From Oscillospiraceae bacterium (GTDB taxonomy: Bacteria > Bacillota > Clostridia > Oscillospirales > Oscillospiraceae), in NCBI GenBank assembly GCA_009777235.1, contig WRMH01000014.1, positions 1-64,000 on the forward strand: a DNA stretch of 64,000 nt. Direction: 5' to 3'. This document shows, in pieces, positions 33,932 to 43,046 of this stretch. A program made the translations under genes and the position numbers. The notes beneath the pieces are model-generated. The model made no database searches. It was given only the letters and a program-made list of their open reading frames with translations, and had not been told where the DNA came from. Each line of letters opens with the position of its first letter. The first letter of the stretch is position 1.

Positions 33932-34303
33932 TTGGAAATTCGAGAATCGGCGGAAAATTACTTAGAAACGATATTGATGCTCAGCGGCAGGAAAAGCCCG
34001 ATACGAGCCATAGATATTGTCAATGAGCTTGACTTTACTAAGCCGAGCGTGAGCGTCGCGATGAAAAAACTGCGTAAGAGCGGGTATATAGAGGTTGATG
34101 CCGACGGCTATATCACGCTGACCGAAAGCGGCCAAAAAATAGCAAAATCAATGTACGAACGGCATGAGCTTATTTCCGGGTGGCTTATTTCTCTGGGCGT
34201 GGACAAAGAAACCGCCGTAAATGACGCGTGCAGAATAGAGCATGGTATCAGCGAAATGAGTTTTTTGGCGATAAAAAAACATATATTAGAGAAAAAGGCG
34301 TAA
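33932..34303 (+). CDS. DtxR/MntR-type metal-dependent regulator
   Basis: The protein has about 123 residues from TTG 33932, placed behind AAGGCGGTGA, almost a perfect Shine-Dalgarno; ATG 33899 is an alternative. It shows the winged helix (EIRESAENYLETILMLSG, LDFTKPSVSVAMKKLRKSGYI) and the metal-binding dimer region (ERHELISGWLISLGV, CRIEHGISEMS). The family represses metal uptake genes when loaded with Mn or Fe. Its probable operator recurs before the methyltransferase gene. Confidence 0.85.
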   Translation: MEIRESAENYLETILMLSGRKSPIRAIDIVNELDFTKPSVSVAMKKLRKSGYIEVDADGYITLTESGQKIAKSMYERHELISGWLISLGVDKETAVNDACRIEHGISEMSFLAIKKHILEKKA

Positions 34304-34343
34304 AGGAAAGAAATAAACAGCATAGCTTAGGAGGCTGTATTTA

Positions 34344-35348
34344 ATGATAGCGGTACTAAAACCAAACGCGACGCAGGAACAAACGGATAATCTTACAAAA
34401 TGGTTAGAAAGCCGGGGGCTTAGCGTCCATATTTCAAAAGGTGAAACAATGACGGTCGTCGGATTGATTGGCGACACAAGCAAAATTGATTCGGAACTTC
34501 TCGAAGGCTTGGAAATGGTCGAGAGCGTAAAACGAATCAGCGAGCCCTTTAAGAGCGCGAATCGAAAATTCCATCCCGACGACAGCATTATAGACATTGG
34601 CGGCTTGAAAATAGGCGGTCCTCATTTCCAACTGATAGCCGGGCCGTGTTCGGTAGAATCTTTGGAGCAAATACTAACGATAACAAAAAGCGTCCAAGCC
34701 TCGGGCGCGGCGATTTTACGCGGAGGGACATTCAAACCGCGCACCTCGCCCTATGACTTTCAAGGATTACGCGCCGACGGCGTCGAATTGCTTTTGGAAG
34801 CGAAAAAGCAAACAGGTATGCCGATAATCACCGAAATAATGAACGCAAACCACCTCCCCATGTTCGAGAATGTGGATATAATTCAGGTAGGCGCGCGCAA
34901 TATGCAAAACTTTGAGCTGCTTAAAGAACTCGGTATGTCAAAAAAGCCCATATTGTTAAAGCGCGGGCTGGCAAATACGATAAATGAGCTGCTTATGAGC
35001 GCGGAATATATCATGGCAGGGGGCAACCATAACATCATACTTTGTGAGCGCGGCATCCGCACATTTGAAACATACACGCGCAACACGCTTGATCTTTCGG
35101 CAATACCGGTACTCCGCGAGCTTACGCATTTGCCGATCGTCGTTGATCCGAGCCATGCACTGGGCGTGGCGCGTTTTATACAGCCAATGGCAATGGCGGC
35201 GACGGCAGCTTTGGCGCATGGACTTATGATCGAGGTTCATAATGACCCTGCCAACGCGCTGTGCGACGGCGCGCAATCGCTCACGCCAGAGCAATTTGCC
35301 GAGCTGTCAAAGAAAGTCCGAAGAATACGCGAGGTGGCCTCTGAATGA
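34344..35348 (+). CDS. aroF: DAHP synthase (3-deoxy-7-phosphoheptulonate synthase)
   Basis: This enzyme condenses phosphoenolpyruvate and erythrose 4-phosphate, the first step to chorismate. The 334 residues have an N-terminal ferredoxin-like regulatory domain (about 1-75), then the barrel with IAGPCSVESLEQI, RGGTFKPRTSPYDFQGL, LKRGLANTINELLMSAEYI and VVDPSHALG. This AroF/AroG2-like form is common in Firmicutes. TAGGAGG precedes ATG 34344. It overlaps the prephenate dehydrogenase gene by 4 bases. Confidence 0.95.
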   Translation: MIAVLKPNATQEQTDNLTKWLESRGLSVHISKGETMTVVGLIGDTSKIDSELLEGLEMVESVKRISEPFKSANRKFHPDDSIIDIGGLKIGGPHFQLIAGPCSVESLEQILTITKSVQASGAAILRGGTFKPRTSPYDFQGLRADGVELLLEAKKQTGMPIITEIMNANHLPMFENVDIIQVGARNMQNFELLKELGMSKKPILLKRGLANTINELLMSAEYIMAGGNHNIILCERGIRTFETYTRNTLDLSAIPVLRELTHLPIVVDPSHALGVARFIQPMAMAATAALAHGLMIEVHNDPANALCDGAQSLTPEQFAELSKKVRRIREVASE

Positions 35349-36175
35349 ACATTGGGATAGTCGGCTTGGGATTGATCGGCGGCTCTTTGGCAAAGGCATA
35401 TCGGGGCGCGGGGCATACCGTATACGGTTTTGACACAGACAGCGCCACTTTGGGTTTTGCGCGGCTATCTAACGCGGTGGACGGGAAACTTGACGAAAAT
35501 TCCATCGGGCTGTGCGAGGCGATGTTTATAGCCATCAACCCGAATGACGCGGTCGCCTATATAGAAAACACTGCATCAAAAATAGCAAAAAATACAATAG
35601 TTTTCGACTGCTGCGGCATAAAGCGCGTTGTCTGTGAGCGTTGCTTTCCGCTTGCCGAGAAGTATGGTTTTATCTTTGTCGGAGGGCATCCGATGGCAGG
35701 AAGCCATAGGGCGGGGTTTAAAAACAGCAGGGAGGACCTTTTTCGCGGAGCCTCAATGATTCTCGTGCCTCCGGTCTATGACGACGCGGCTTTATTCGGG
35801 CGCATAGAGGAAGTGTTAAAGCCCGTCGGATTTGGCCGCCTTACTATATCAACGGATGAAAAACATGATGAGATGATCGCCTTTTCGTCCCAGATGGCGC
35901 ATATCGTCTCAAACGCTTTTATTAAAAGCCCTGCCGCCCGCGGCCATAAGGGATATTCCGCCGGGAGCTACAAAGACCTGACGCGTGTGGCGCGGCTGAA
36001 CGCTGATATGTGGTCGGAGCTGCTTATAGGAAATTCGGATTTTCTGATAAAAGAATTGGATATTTTCGTAAACGCGGTAGAAAAATACAAAAACGCGCTC
36101 GCCGCGCAAGACAAAGAAACCATAAAAACCCTCTTGGAGGAAGGCAGCCGTATGAAAGAGGAGCTGGATCGCTGA
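35345..36175 (+). CDS. tyrA: Prephenate dehydrogenase
   Basis: The 276-residue protein has the NAD-binding MNIGIVGLGLIGGSLAKAY, and GGHPMAGSHRAGF, the substrate-pocket His motif. ISTDEKHDEMIAFSSQMAHIVS follows. It converts prephenate to 4-hydroxyphenylpyruvate in tyrosine synthesis. There is no C-terminal ACT domain, so Tyr feedback may be absent or act elsewhere. Starts and stops overlap those of both neighbours (ATGA and TGATG), indicating tight coupling. Confidence 0.92.
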   Translation: MNIGIVGLGLIGGSLAKAYRGAGHTVYGFDTDSATLGFARLSNAVDGKLDENSIGLCEAMFIAINPNDAVAYIENTASKIAKNTIVFDCCGIKRVVCERCFPLAEKYGFIFVGGHPMAGSHRAGFKNSREDLFRGASMILVPPVYDDAALFGRIEEVLKPVGFGRLTISTDEKHDEMIAFSSQMAHIVSNAFIKSPAARGHKGYSAGSYKDLTRVARLNADMWSELLIGNSDFLIKELDIFVNAVEKYKNALAAQDKETIKTLLEEGSRMKEELDR

Positions 36176-37233
36176 TGAAAACGATTTGTGTCAAAGTTTC
36201 AAAAACATACGATATTCTCATCGGAGACGGTATTTTGGAAAATGCCGGAGCTATCTTAAAAGATACCGTCGGAGGGCAGGCGGCGGCTATTATAACAGAC
36301 GACAATGTGGCAAAGCTCTACGGAGAGCGGCTTTTGTCAATCCTCGCGCAAAACGGCTATCGCACAGCCTCTTTTATTTTTCCAAACGGCGAATCGTCAA
36401 AGAGCGGCGGCACATTTCTCTCGCTCCTTGATTTTCTCGCGGCGGAAAAACTGGGCCGCGCGGATGTCGTCGTCGCGCTGGGAGGCGGCGTGACGGGCGA
36501 CTTGGCGGGTTTTGCTGCGGCGTGCTATATGAGGGGAATCCGTTTCGCGCAAATCCCCACGACCTTGCTTGCGGCGGTAGATTCATCCGTCGGCGGAAAA
36601 ACCGCCGTAAATCTTGACGCCGGAAAAAATTTGGCAGGCGCGTTTTATCAGCCGGACGTCGTTTTGTGCGACATAGCCTTGCTTTCGACGCTGACGCCGC
36701 AGACCTTTAGAGACGGAGTCGCCGAAGTGATCAAATATGGCGTCATAGCAGACAAAGACCTGTTTGAAGCCTTAAAGATACCTATACGCGATCAGCTCGA
36801 AGATATAATTGCCCGATGTGTTACGATCAAGCGCGACATTGTCTCCGGGGACGAATTTGAGTATGGCAATAGAAAGCTGCTCAATTTCGGGCATACCGTC
36901 GGACACGCGATCGAGCTTTTGAGCGAATATTCCGTATCGCACGGTCATGCGGTTGCTGCCGGAATGGCAATCGCGGGCCGGGCGGCGGCACGCATGGGAT
37001 TGTGCGGGGAGGACTCTTCACGGAGCATTACACAGATGATTTTGAGTTATGATTTGCCGGATAATACGCGCTATGACGCACAAATGCTTGCCGAGGCTTG
37101 CCTGTCCGACAAAAAACGGGAAGGGGAGAGTATCACCATGATATTTCCCAAAGAAATCGGAAAATGCGTTTTAAAGAAAATCCCGGTGGGGCAAATGAAA
37201 GCTGTAATCGCTTCCGGGCTGGAAGAGCTGTAG
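36175..37233 (+). CDS. aroB: 3-dehydroquinate synthase
   Basis: The enzyme cyclises DAHP to 3-dehydroquinate using NAD and a divalent metal. The protein has 352 residues from ATG 36175. Visible motifs are FPNGESSKS, VVALGGGVTGDLAGFAAA, PTTLLAAVDSSVGGKTAVN and LLNFGHTVGHAIE (metal ligands). The ATG overlaps the upstream TGA. It is followed by aroA after 71 bases. Confidence 0.96.
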   Translation: MKTICVKVSKTYDILIGDGILENAGAILKDTVGGQAAAIITDDNVAKLYGERLLSILAQNGYRTASFIFPNGESSKSGGTFLSLLDFLAAEKLGRADVVVALGGGVTGDLAGFAAACYMRGIRFAQIPTTLLAAVDSSVGGKTAVNLDAGKNLAGAFYQPDVVLCDIALLSTLTPQTFRDGVAEVIKYGVIADKDLFEALKIPIRDQLEDIIARCVTIKRDIVSGDEFEYGNRKLLNFGHTVGHAIELLSEYSVSHGHAVAAGMAIAGRAAARMGLCGEDSSRSITQMILSYDLPDNTRYDAQMLAEACLSDKKREGESITMIFPKEIGKCVLKKIPVGQMKAVIASGLEEL

Positions 37234-37304
37234 TAAAAATAATTTTCCCTTTACTTAAGTTGTTTTACCGTAAACGGCGAAATATCGAACGGAGCAATAT
37301 AAAC

Positions 37305-38582
37305 ATGACCGTGCAGCTAACAAAACCGATACAAGGCGGCTCCGTCAGAGCCATTGCGTCAAAAGCCGAGGCACATCGGCTGTTGATTTGCGCGGCGCTT
37401 GCCGACGGCGAGTCTTTTGTTGAGTGCCGCGAGCGCTGTGAAGATATTGACGCGACGGTGCGCTCTTTGGAAGCCTTGGGGGCATCCTTCCGATATGAAA
37501 GTCAAGGTTTTCGGGTAATTTCGCGCTCGGCGGGTTTGCAAGAAGAAAAAAATAAGGGGCGTTACGCGCTCGATTGCGGCGAGAGCGGCTCTACATTGCG
37601 CTTTTTGCTGCCGGTTTGCGGCGCGCTCTCTTTGCCGGTGTCTTTTTATATGGGCGGGCAATTGCCTGTGCGCCCGCTCACGGGTCTATACGAAGAGATG
37701 ACCTCACACGGCTGCAAGCTCTCTGCTCCGGGCACATCACCGCTGGCCTGCGAAGGCTCGTTAAAAAGCGGCATATATACGCTGCCCGGCAATATTTCTT
37801 CCCAATTTGTCAGCGGGCTTTTATTCTCGCTCCCCATGCTTCAAGGTGAGAGCGTCATTCGTATAACAGACATCTTGCAATCACGCCCGTATGTTGATAT
37901 GACCTTAGACGCCATCAAAATGTTTGGCATAATGATTTATGAAGAAAATGAGCGGATTTTCCGCATACCGGGAGGGCAAAAATTCCGGTCGGTAAAATAT
38001 ATCAGAGCCGGAGGCGATTGGTCTAACGCGGCTTTTTGGCTGGCGGCGGGCGCGATAGGGGATGCTCGGATCGTCTGCACCGGACTTGACCTGTCTTCGC
38101 GGCAAGGCGACAAAGCCGTCATAGAGCTGCTCGAGCGTTTTGGCGCGTGTGTCACGATAAAAGAGGATGCTGTCACGGTGTCCAAAGAAAATCTAAAAGG
38201 CATAGACATTGATGCCGGGAACACGCCGGACCTTGTTCCCATACTCGCTGCCGTGGCAGCTGTCGCGCAGGGAAAAACCAATATTTACAACGCCGCCCGT
38301 TTGCGAATCAAAGAAAGCGACCGTTTGCATACTGTATGCGCGTCGCTAAAGAGCCTCGGCGCGGATATTGAGGAGACAAAAGACGGCTTGGTGATAAACG
38401 GCAAAGAAAATTTGCCGGGCGGGGAAACGAAGTCTTTTGGGGATCACCGTATAGCTATGGCGGCGGCGGTTCTTTCAAGCGCCTGCACCGGAACTGTGCA
38501 AATCAGCGGCGCCGAGGCGGTGCGAAAATCATATCCGGGCTTCTTTGACGATTTTTGCGCCTTGGGCGGGGAAATCACTTAA
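37305..38582 (+). CDS. aroA: EPSP synthase (3-phosphoshikimate 1-carboxyvinyltransferase)
   Basis: The enzyme transfers the enolpyruvyl group from PEP to shikimate 3-phosphate. The 425 residues include ASKAEAHRLLICAALADGES (normally GSKSxxHR), CGESGSTLRFLLPV, LPGNISSQFVSGLLFSLP, NAARLRIKESDRL and FGDHRIAMAAAVL. The first motif deviates from the usual GSKS pattern, of interest for glyphosate response. ATG 37305 follows ACGGAG. Confidence 0.95.
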   Translation: MTVQLTKPIQGGSVRAIASKAEAHRLLICAALADGESFVECRERCEDIDATVRSLEALGASFRYESQGFRVISRSAGLQEEKNKGRYALDCGESGSTLRFLLPVCGALSLPVSFYMGGQLPVRPLTGLYEEMTSHGCKLSAPGTSPLACEGSLKSGIYTLPGNISSQFVSGLLFSLPMLQGESVIRITDILQSRPYVDMTLDAIKMFGIMIYEENERIFRIPGGQKFRSVKYIRAGGDWSNAAFWLAAGAIGDARIVCTGLDLSSRQGDKAVIELLERFGACVTIKEDAVTVSKENLKGIDIDAGNTPDLVPILAAVAAVAQGKTNIYNAARLRIKESDRLHTVCASLKSLGADIEETKDGLVINGKENLPGGETKSFGDHRIAMAAAVLSSACTGTVQISGAEAVRKSYPGFFDDFCALGGEIT

Positions 38583-38618
38583 AAACAGCGGCTTTGCGCC
38601 GGGAAACGGGAGGATTAT

Positions 38619-39563
38619 ATGAACACGTACGGCAAAATGATCAAACTTTCTATTTTTGGAGAATCCCACGGCGCGGCAATCGGCGTGGTCATTGACGGCT
38701 TGCCGCCGGGATTTGCCCCGGATATGGATTTTGCGGCGCGGGAAATGGCTCGCCGCGCTCCGGGCAAAAACGCCCTGTCCACCCCCCGCGCCGAAGCGGA
38801 CAGTGTAGAAATATTAAGCGGCCTGTTTGAGGGAAAGACGACAGGGTCTCCGCTTTGCGCTATGATCCGCAATACAAATACGAAATCGGAAGATTATAAC
38901 AAAAACCTTCCGCGCCCCGGCCATGCAGATTATACGGCGCATATAAAATACAAAGGGTTTGCGGATTATCGCGGAGGAGGTCATTTTTCGGGCCGTTTGA
39001 CCGCGCCCATAGTATTCGCGGGAGCTTTGGCAAAGCAATTGCTGATAGGCGTGGAGATTGCGGCAAAAGCTGTGCTGATTGAAGGAAAACCTCCGCAGGA
39101 CGACACGATTTTAAGAGCGAAAGATGACGGCGACAGCGTTGGAGGCGTGATTTCCTGTGTGGCAAAGGGAATCCCGGCAGGCTTGGGCGAACCGTTTTTC
39201 GGCTCTGTCGAAAGCTGTTTGTCGGCCTTGCTGTTTTCGATTCCCGCCATAAAAGCCGTAGAGTTTGATGATGGATTCGCGCTGGCCGATATGCGCGGCT
39301 CACAGTCAAACCGCACGGACTTTGGTATTTTGGGCGGCATAACAACGGGAAAACCCATAAACTTTCGCGTGGCGATCAAGCCCACGCCGTCAATAGCCGC
39401 TCTACAAGATACCTTTGACATAACGACAAACCGCCCGGCGAAAATTACCGCAGCGGGGCGGCACGACCCTTGCATAGTGCCGCGCGCGATTGCGGTTGTG
39501 GAAGCGGCGGCGGCAATTGGGCTGCTCGACCTTTGGCTTATGAGCGGAGAGGAAATAAAATGA
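38619..39563 (+). CDS. aroC: Chorismate synthase, compact form
   Basis: The enzyme makes chorismate from EPSP using reduced FMN. The 314 residues have FGESHGAAIGVVIDGLPPG, RPGHADYTAHIKY, GGGHFSGRLTAPIVFAGA and AAGRHDPCIVPRA, all expected. The length is well below the usual 350-390. The stretch after DMRGSQSN reads directly into RTDFGILGGITTG, where most enzymes carry a longer loop. The active-site blocks are intact, so it is probably functional. Confidence 0.93.
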   Translation: MNTYGKMIKLSIFGESHGAAIGVVIDGLPPGFAPDMDFAAREMARRAPGKNALSTPRAEADSVEILSGLFEGKTTGSPLCAMIRNTNTKSEDYNKNLPRPGHADYTAHIKYKGFADYRGGGHFSGRLTAPIVFAGALAKQLLIGVEIAAKAVLIEGKPPQDDTILRAKDDGDSVGGVISCVAKGIPAGLGEPFFGSVESCLSALLFSIPAIKAVEFDDGFALADMRGSQSNRTDFGILGGITTGKPINFRVAIKPTPSIAALQDTFDITTNRPAKITAAGRHDPCIVPRAIAVVEAAAAIGLLDLWLMSGEEIK

Positions 39564-39868
39564 GCTTGGAAGAATTGCGAAAGCAGATTGACGAAATAGA
39601 CGACGAATTGACGGCATTGTTTCAAAAGCGGATGGATATTTGCGCCAAAATCGCGTCAGCAAAGAAGCAAAACAACCTGCCGGTATACGATCCGAAAAGA
39701 GAGCGGCAAAAGCTCCGCGACCTGTCAGATAAGGCAAAAAAAGGTCGTGAAACGCAAATTGCCGCGCTGTATTCATTGATATTTGAGTTAAGCCGCGCGG
39801 AGCAGGAGCGTATAATAAATCCAAAATCCGAGCTGATGGATAAGAGTTCAAACTCGGAGGTGGTATGA
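39560..39868 (+). CDS. Chorismate mutase (AroQ fold)
   Basis: The 102-residue all-helical enzyme has LEELRKQIDEIDDELTALFQ, KRMDICAKIASAKK and the terminal helix IAALYSLIFELSRAEQE. It converts chorismate to prephenate, feeding the dehydrogenase encoded upstream. It overlaps aroC and the next gene by 4 bases each. Confidence 0.93.
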   Translation: MSLEELRKQIDEIDDELTALFQKRMDICAKIASAKKQNNLPVYDPKRERQKLRDLSDKAKKGRETQIAALYSLIFELSRAEQERIINPKSELMDKSSNSEVV

Positions 39869-41103
39869 TGCGGCGATGCGGCTTGCTTGGAGAGCGGCTG
39901 TCTTATAGCTATTCCCCGCAAATTCACGCCATGCTCGGCGATTATGAATACCGTTTGTATGAAAAACAGCCAAACCAACTGGAAGATTTTCTTAAAAACG
40001 GGGATTTTCACGGACTCAATGTCACGATCCCCTATAAAAAAGCCGTGATGGAGTTTTGCGGAGAAGTTTCCGAGACCGCCCGCGCCATTGGCAGCGTGAA
40101 CACTCTCACGCGCCGCCCTGACGGTTTGCTATATGGCGATAATACGGATTTTTTCGGATTTAGCTATTTGCTGGAAAAATCGGGGGTTGATATAACCTCG
40201 GGAAAAACAATAATACTTGGCAGCGGGGGTTCTTCGCTGACCGCGCAGGCTGTGCTTAAAAAAATGGGTGCGCGGGAAATCGTCATAGTCTCAAGGAGCG
40301 GGACGAATAATTATGAAAACATAAATAATCACAGCGACGCGGAGATAATAATCAACGCTACCCCGGTGGGCACTTATCCAAACAATGGGATTTCACCGAT
40401 AGCCGATCCGGGAATTTTTAAAAAATGCCGCGCGGTTATAGATTTGATTTATAATCCCGCCAAAACGGAGCTGCTGCTGCAAGCCGAGGAGCGTAAAATA
40501 ACGGCTGTAAACGGGCTTGCAATGTTGGCCGCGCAGGCAAAAAAGTCGGCCGAAATCTTTACGGGAGAGAGCATAGCGGACGAAGTAACAGAAGAGATCA
40601 TCAAAAAGATAACCCTCTTCACGCAAAACATTGTGCTGATAGGTATGCCCGGCTGCGGCAAAACAAGCATTGGCTCGGCTTTGGCAAAGAGGATAAACCG
40701 TAAATTTGCCGACACGGACATGGCTGTAGTTGAAGCTGCCGGAAAAACTGTCGGGGATATTTTTGCTCAAGACGGCGAGTGCGCGTTTCGCAACTTAGAG
40801 ACAAAAGCGTTAGAGCAGATTTGCAAGCAGAGTGGTATGGTAGTAGCGACGGGCGGGGGCGTGGTAACGCGCCCGGAAAATCTGCGGCTTATACGGCAAA
40901 ACGGTATAATCGTATATTTAGACCGTGACATTTCCCGGCTGCCCGTTTCAGACAGGCCGCTTTCCATGCAAAAGGGAATTGACGCTTTGGCGGAGGCGCG
41001 GCTGCCTTTGTACAGGCAGTGGGCGGAGCATACGGCAGAGGTCTGCGGTGTTTTGCAAACAGCGGAAAATATTTATGAAATGATTTTCGGCAGTGTAAAG
41101 TAA
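39865..41103 (+). CDS. aroEK: Shikimate dehydrogenase-shikimate kinase fusion
   Basis: One 412-residue chain carries two consecutive pathway enzymes. Residues 1-245 are AroE (GERLSYSYSPQIHAM, GLNVTIPYKKAVM, GDNTDFFGF, ILGSGGSSLTAQAVLKKMG). Residues 250-412 are AroK (IVLIGMPGCGKTSIGSALA, FADTDMAVVEAAG, VVATGGGVVTRPENL, RPLSM). It reduces 3-dehydroshikimate and then phosphorylates shikimate. Such fusions are uncommon among bacteria. Confidence 0.95.
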   Translation: MMRRCGLLGERLSYSYSPQIHAMLGDYEYRLYEKQPNQLEDFLKNGDFHGLNVTIPYKKAVMEFCGEVSETARAIGSVNTLTRRPDGLLYGDNTDFFGFSYLLEKSGVDITSGKTIILGSGGSSLTAQAVLKKMGAREIVIVSRSGTNNYENINNHSDAEIIINATPVGTYPNNGISPIADPGIFKKCRAVIDLIYNPAKTELLLQAEERKITAVNGLAMLAAQAKKSAEIFTGESIADEVTEEIIKKITLFTQNIVLIGMPGCGKTSIGSALAKRINRKFADTDMAVVEAAGKTVGDIFAQDGECAFRNLETKALEQICKQSGMVVATGGGVVTRPENLRLIRQNGIIVYLDRDISRLPVSDRPLSMQKGIDALAEARLPLYRQWAEHTAEVCGVLQTAENIYEMIFGSVK

Positions 41104-41172
41104 TCTATGAAAACCAACCGTTAAATAATTAGAAATTATGAATTTATAAATTGAAAAGAAAGGGTATCTTAA

Positions 41173-41625
41173 ATGAAAAGAATATTAGTTATAAACGGCC
41201 CTAACATCAATCTTTTGGGGTTGCGCGAGCCGGATATTTACGGCACAAAAAGCTATGCCGACCTTGTTTCATTTATCCGTGAAGCATCATCAAAAGCCGG
41301 ATTGACAGCGGACTGTTTTCAATCAAACTCGGAAGGAGCCATCGTTGATGAAATCCAAAAAGCATACGGCAATTTTGACGGGATAGTCATAAACCCCGCC
41401 GCGTATACGCACACGAGCATTGCCATACCCGACGCGCTCAAAGCCGTGGGCATACCGGCGGTCGAGGTGCATCTGTCCGACATAAACAGCAGAGAGCCGT
41501 ACAGGAGGGTTTCGTACACGTCCGATGCCTGCATAGCGACGGTGGCCGGAAAAGGCTTTGAGGGATATGAGGAGGCGATCCGTATTTTGCAAACAGCCGT
41601 CTGCGGCGGAAAAAGCCGCGCGTAA
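41173..41625 (+). CDS. aroQ: 3-dehydroquinate dehydratase, type II
   Basis: The 150-residue protein has VINGPNINLLGLREPDIYG, NPAAYTHTSIAIPDAL and VEVHLSDINSREPYRRVSY. It dehydrates 3-dehydroquinate to 3-dehydroshikimate. With it, the operon holds every step from DAHP to prephenate. AAGAAAGGG precedes ATG 41173. Confidence 0.96.
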   Translation: MKRILVINGPNINLLGLREPDIYGTKSYADLVSFIREASSKAGLTADCFQSNSEGAIVDEIQKAYGNFDGIVINPAAYTHTSIAIPDALKAVGIPAVEVHLSDINSREPYRRVSYTSDACIATVAGKGFEGYEEAIRILQTAVCGGKSRA

Positions 41626-41674
41626 CAAGCCCGCCGCCAAAACAGCAAAAACCGTCAAAAATGAAAGCATAGCG

Positions 41675-41712
41675 AAACCGGCTTCAAGACGATAAAGCAT
41701 TGAAGCCGGTTT
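41675..41712. terminator. Bidirectional terminator between convergent genes
   Basis: AAACCGGCTTCAA (41675-41687) and TTGAAGCCGGTTT (41700-41712) form a perfect 13-bp stem between aroQ and the minus-strand DUF3048 gene. Confidence 0.75.
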
Positions 41713-41729
41713 ATAGATGGATATAAGGA

Positions 41730-42938
41730 CTAACTGAAACTTGGCTCTAAGGTGTCTTTTATAATGCAAATATATGTTTTGCCAACGCCCATTTCAAGCG
41801 GCGTGCCATCGGTGAGACTGAAGCTGTATGGGGAAGTCAGCTCCGGGCGAGACCATGTGATTTCGATATATTTACCGCCATTTATATAATATCCCGTGCC
41901 CTCTCCGACCGATTTAATATATCTGTGCCCGTGCTCGTTGCCATAAGGGCGCACTTCGGTCTTTAGGACTATAAGATTGGTAAAGCTAAGTCTTTCCCTG
42001 CTTTCATAATCGGTGACATCCTTGCCGTATTGCCGTACATTGTATTTGCCGCTATTTGCGTCATAGTTGAAGTATGTCAGCTTTTCGTCTGTGTAGAAGC
42101 GAACGTCCACGCTGTTTGCCGTCTGCCCGTTTGCGGGAGTGCCGTCCGCTTTGAAAGCCATTGATTGATCATATCCGGACTCATGCTCTGTTCTGTATGA
42201 GCTTGGCAGATTTTCCGTGAGCCTTTCGCCCGATGTTACGGCATTGTGCGGGGAGACCTTGCCTCTATAGCGATAGCCCAAAGAACCCCAAGACGCATCA
42301 ATACTGCCTCTGCGAGTCACAGGATTTCCGGGTATTTCATCACCGTTATATTCCCTGCCGATCCAATGCACGAATATAGCGTCAAATCCGGCGGATATTT
42401 CATACGAAGAACTGCGGAAACTGCGAATCCCGCCAATTGCCCCGACATATGAAACATCTTGGTATAACGCCATGATTCTTGTTGTGCCCTCAACCACATA
42501 TTCAAGAATTATATCGGCTTTGCCTATGCCAAGTTGCGGCATAGCATCGGTGGTGTTGCCTATCGCGACGGCAAACGGCCTCTTTGAGCTTACATCTTCG
42601 TGCCATGACTCACCCGTGAGGGGATTTGCAAACAGGCTGTCCACGGGGGGCGGCGTGGGCGGCGGCGTCGGCAGAGTATCCGATGAGTTAATGCTTGGAT
42701 CGTCAACCATAGGCGTCTCCACGGGCGGGGTATCATATACATCCGGCGTTGATGTCTCCGATACCGACGGGTCGGGTGTTGCCGTCGGCTCAGGCAAGCT
42801 CGTATTCCATGGCGCGCTAATTAAGAGCAGCACGATAGCGACTGCCATAACAAGACCCAGCATAAAGAACCGCCTAAACATTCTGTTGGCTGCCAAATTC
42901 GCGATGATTTCATTTATCGGTGTTTTGCGATTTCTCAT
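41730..42938 (-). CDS. DUF3048 (YerB-like) membrane-anchored protein
   Basis: The protein has about 402 residues from ATG 42938 (GGAG 8 bases before it). One membrane anchor (about 26-46, FMLGLVMAVAIVLLLISAP) is followed by a Pro/Thr/Ser-rich linker (PVETPMVDD, PTPPPTPPPVD) and the DUF3048 domain (LTGESW, PFAVAIGNTTDAMPQLGIGKADIILEYVVEG). Function is unknown; YerB-like proteins are secreted in Firmicutes. Confidence 0.88.
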   Translation of the reverse strand: MRNRKTPINEIIANLAANRMFRRFFMLGLVMAVAIVLLLISAPWNTSLPEPTATPDPSVSETSTPDVYDTPPVETPMVDDPSINSSDTLPTPPPTPPPVDSLFANPLTGESWHEDVSSKRPFAVAIGNTTDAMPQLGIGKADIILEYVVEGTTRIMALYQDVSYVGAIGGIRSFRSSSYEISAGFDAIFVHWIGREYNGDEIPGNPVTRRGSIDASWGSLGYRYRGKVSPHNAVTSGERLTENLPSSYRTEHESGYDQSMAFKADGTPANGQTANSVDVRFYTDEKLTYFNYDANSGKYNVRQYGKDVTDYESRERLSFTNLIVLKTEVRPYGNEHGHRYIKSVGEGTGYYINGGKYIEITWSRPELTSPYSFSLTDGTPLEMGVGKTYICIIKDTLEPSFS

Positions 42939-43033
42939 AAAATTCACTCCATAGCAATAAATTATATTTTGGTGTCAAATAGTAACAAAAAGTATCATAC
43001 CAGAAATATCTATACTATGCAACTATATTATGC

Positions 43034-43046
43034 TATAATTTATGTA
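43034..43046 (+). promoter_or_regulatory. -10 element abutting the DUF4364 start codon
   Basis: TATAAT (43034-43039) ends six bases before ATG 43046, so transcription would begin at or next to the start codon. No Shine-Dalgarno sequence is present. Confidence 0.5.
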
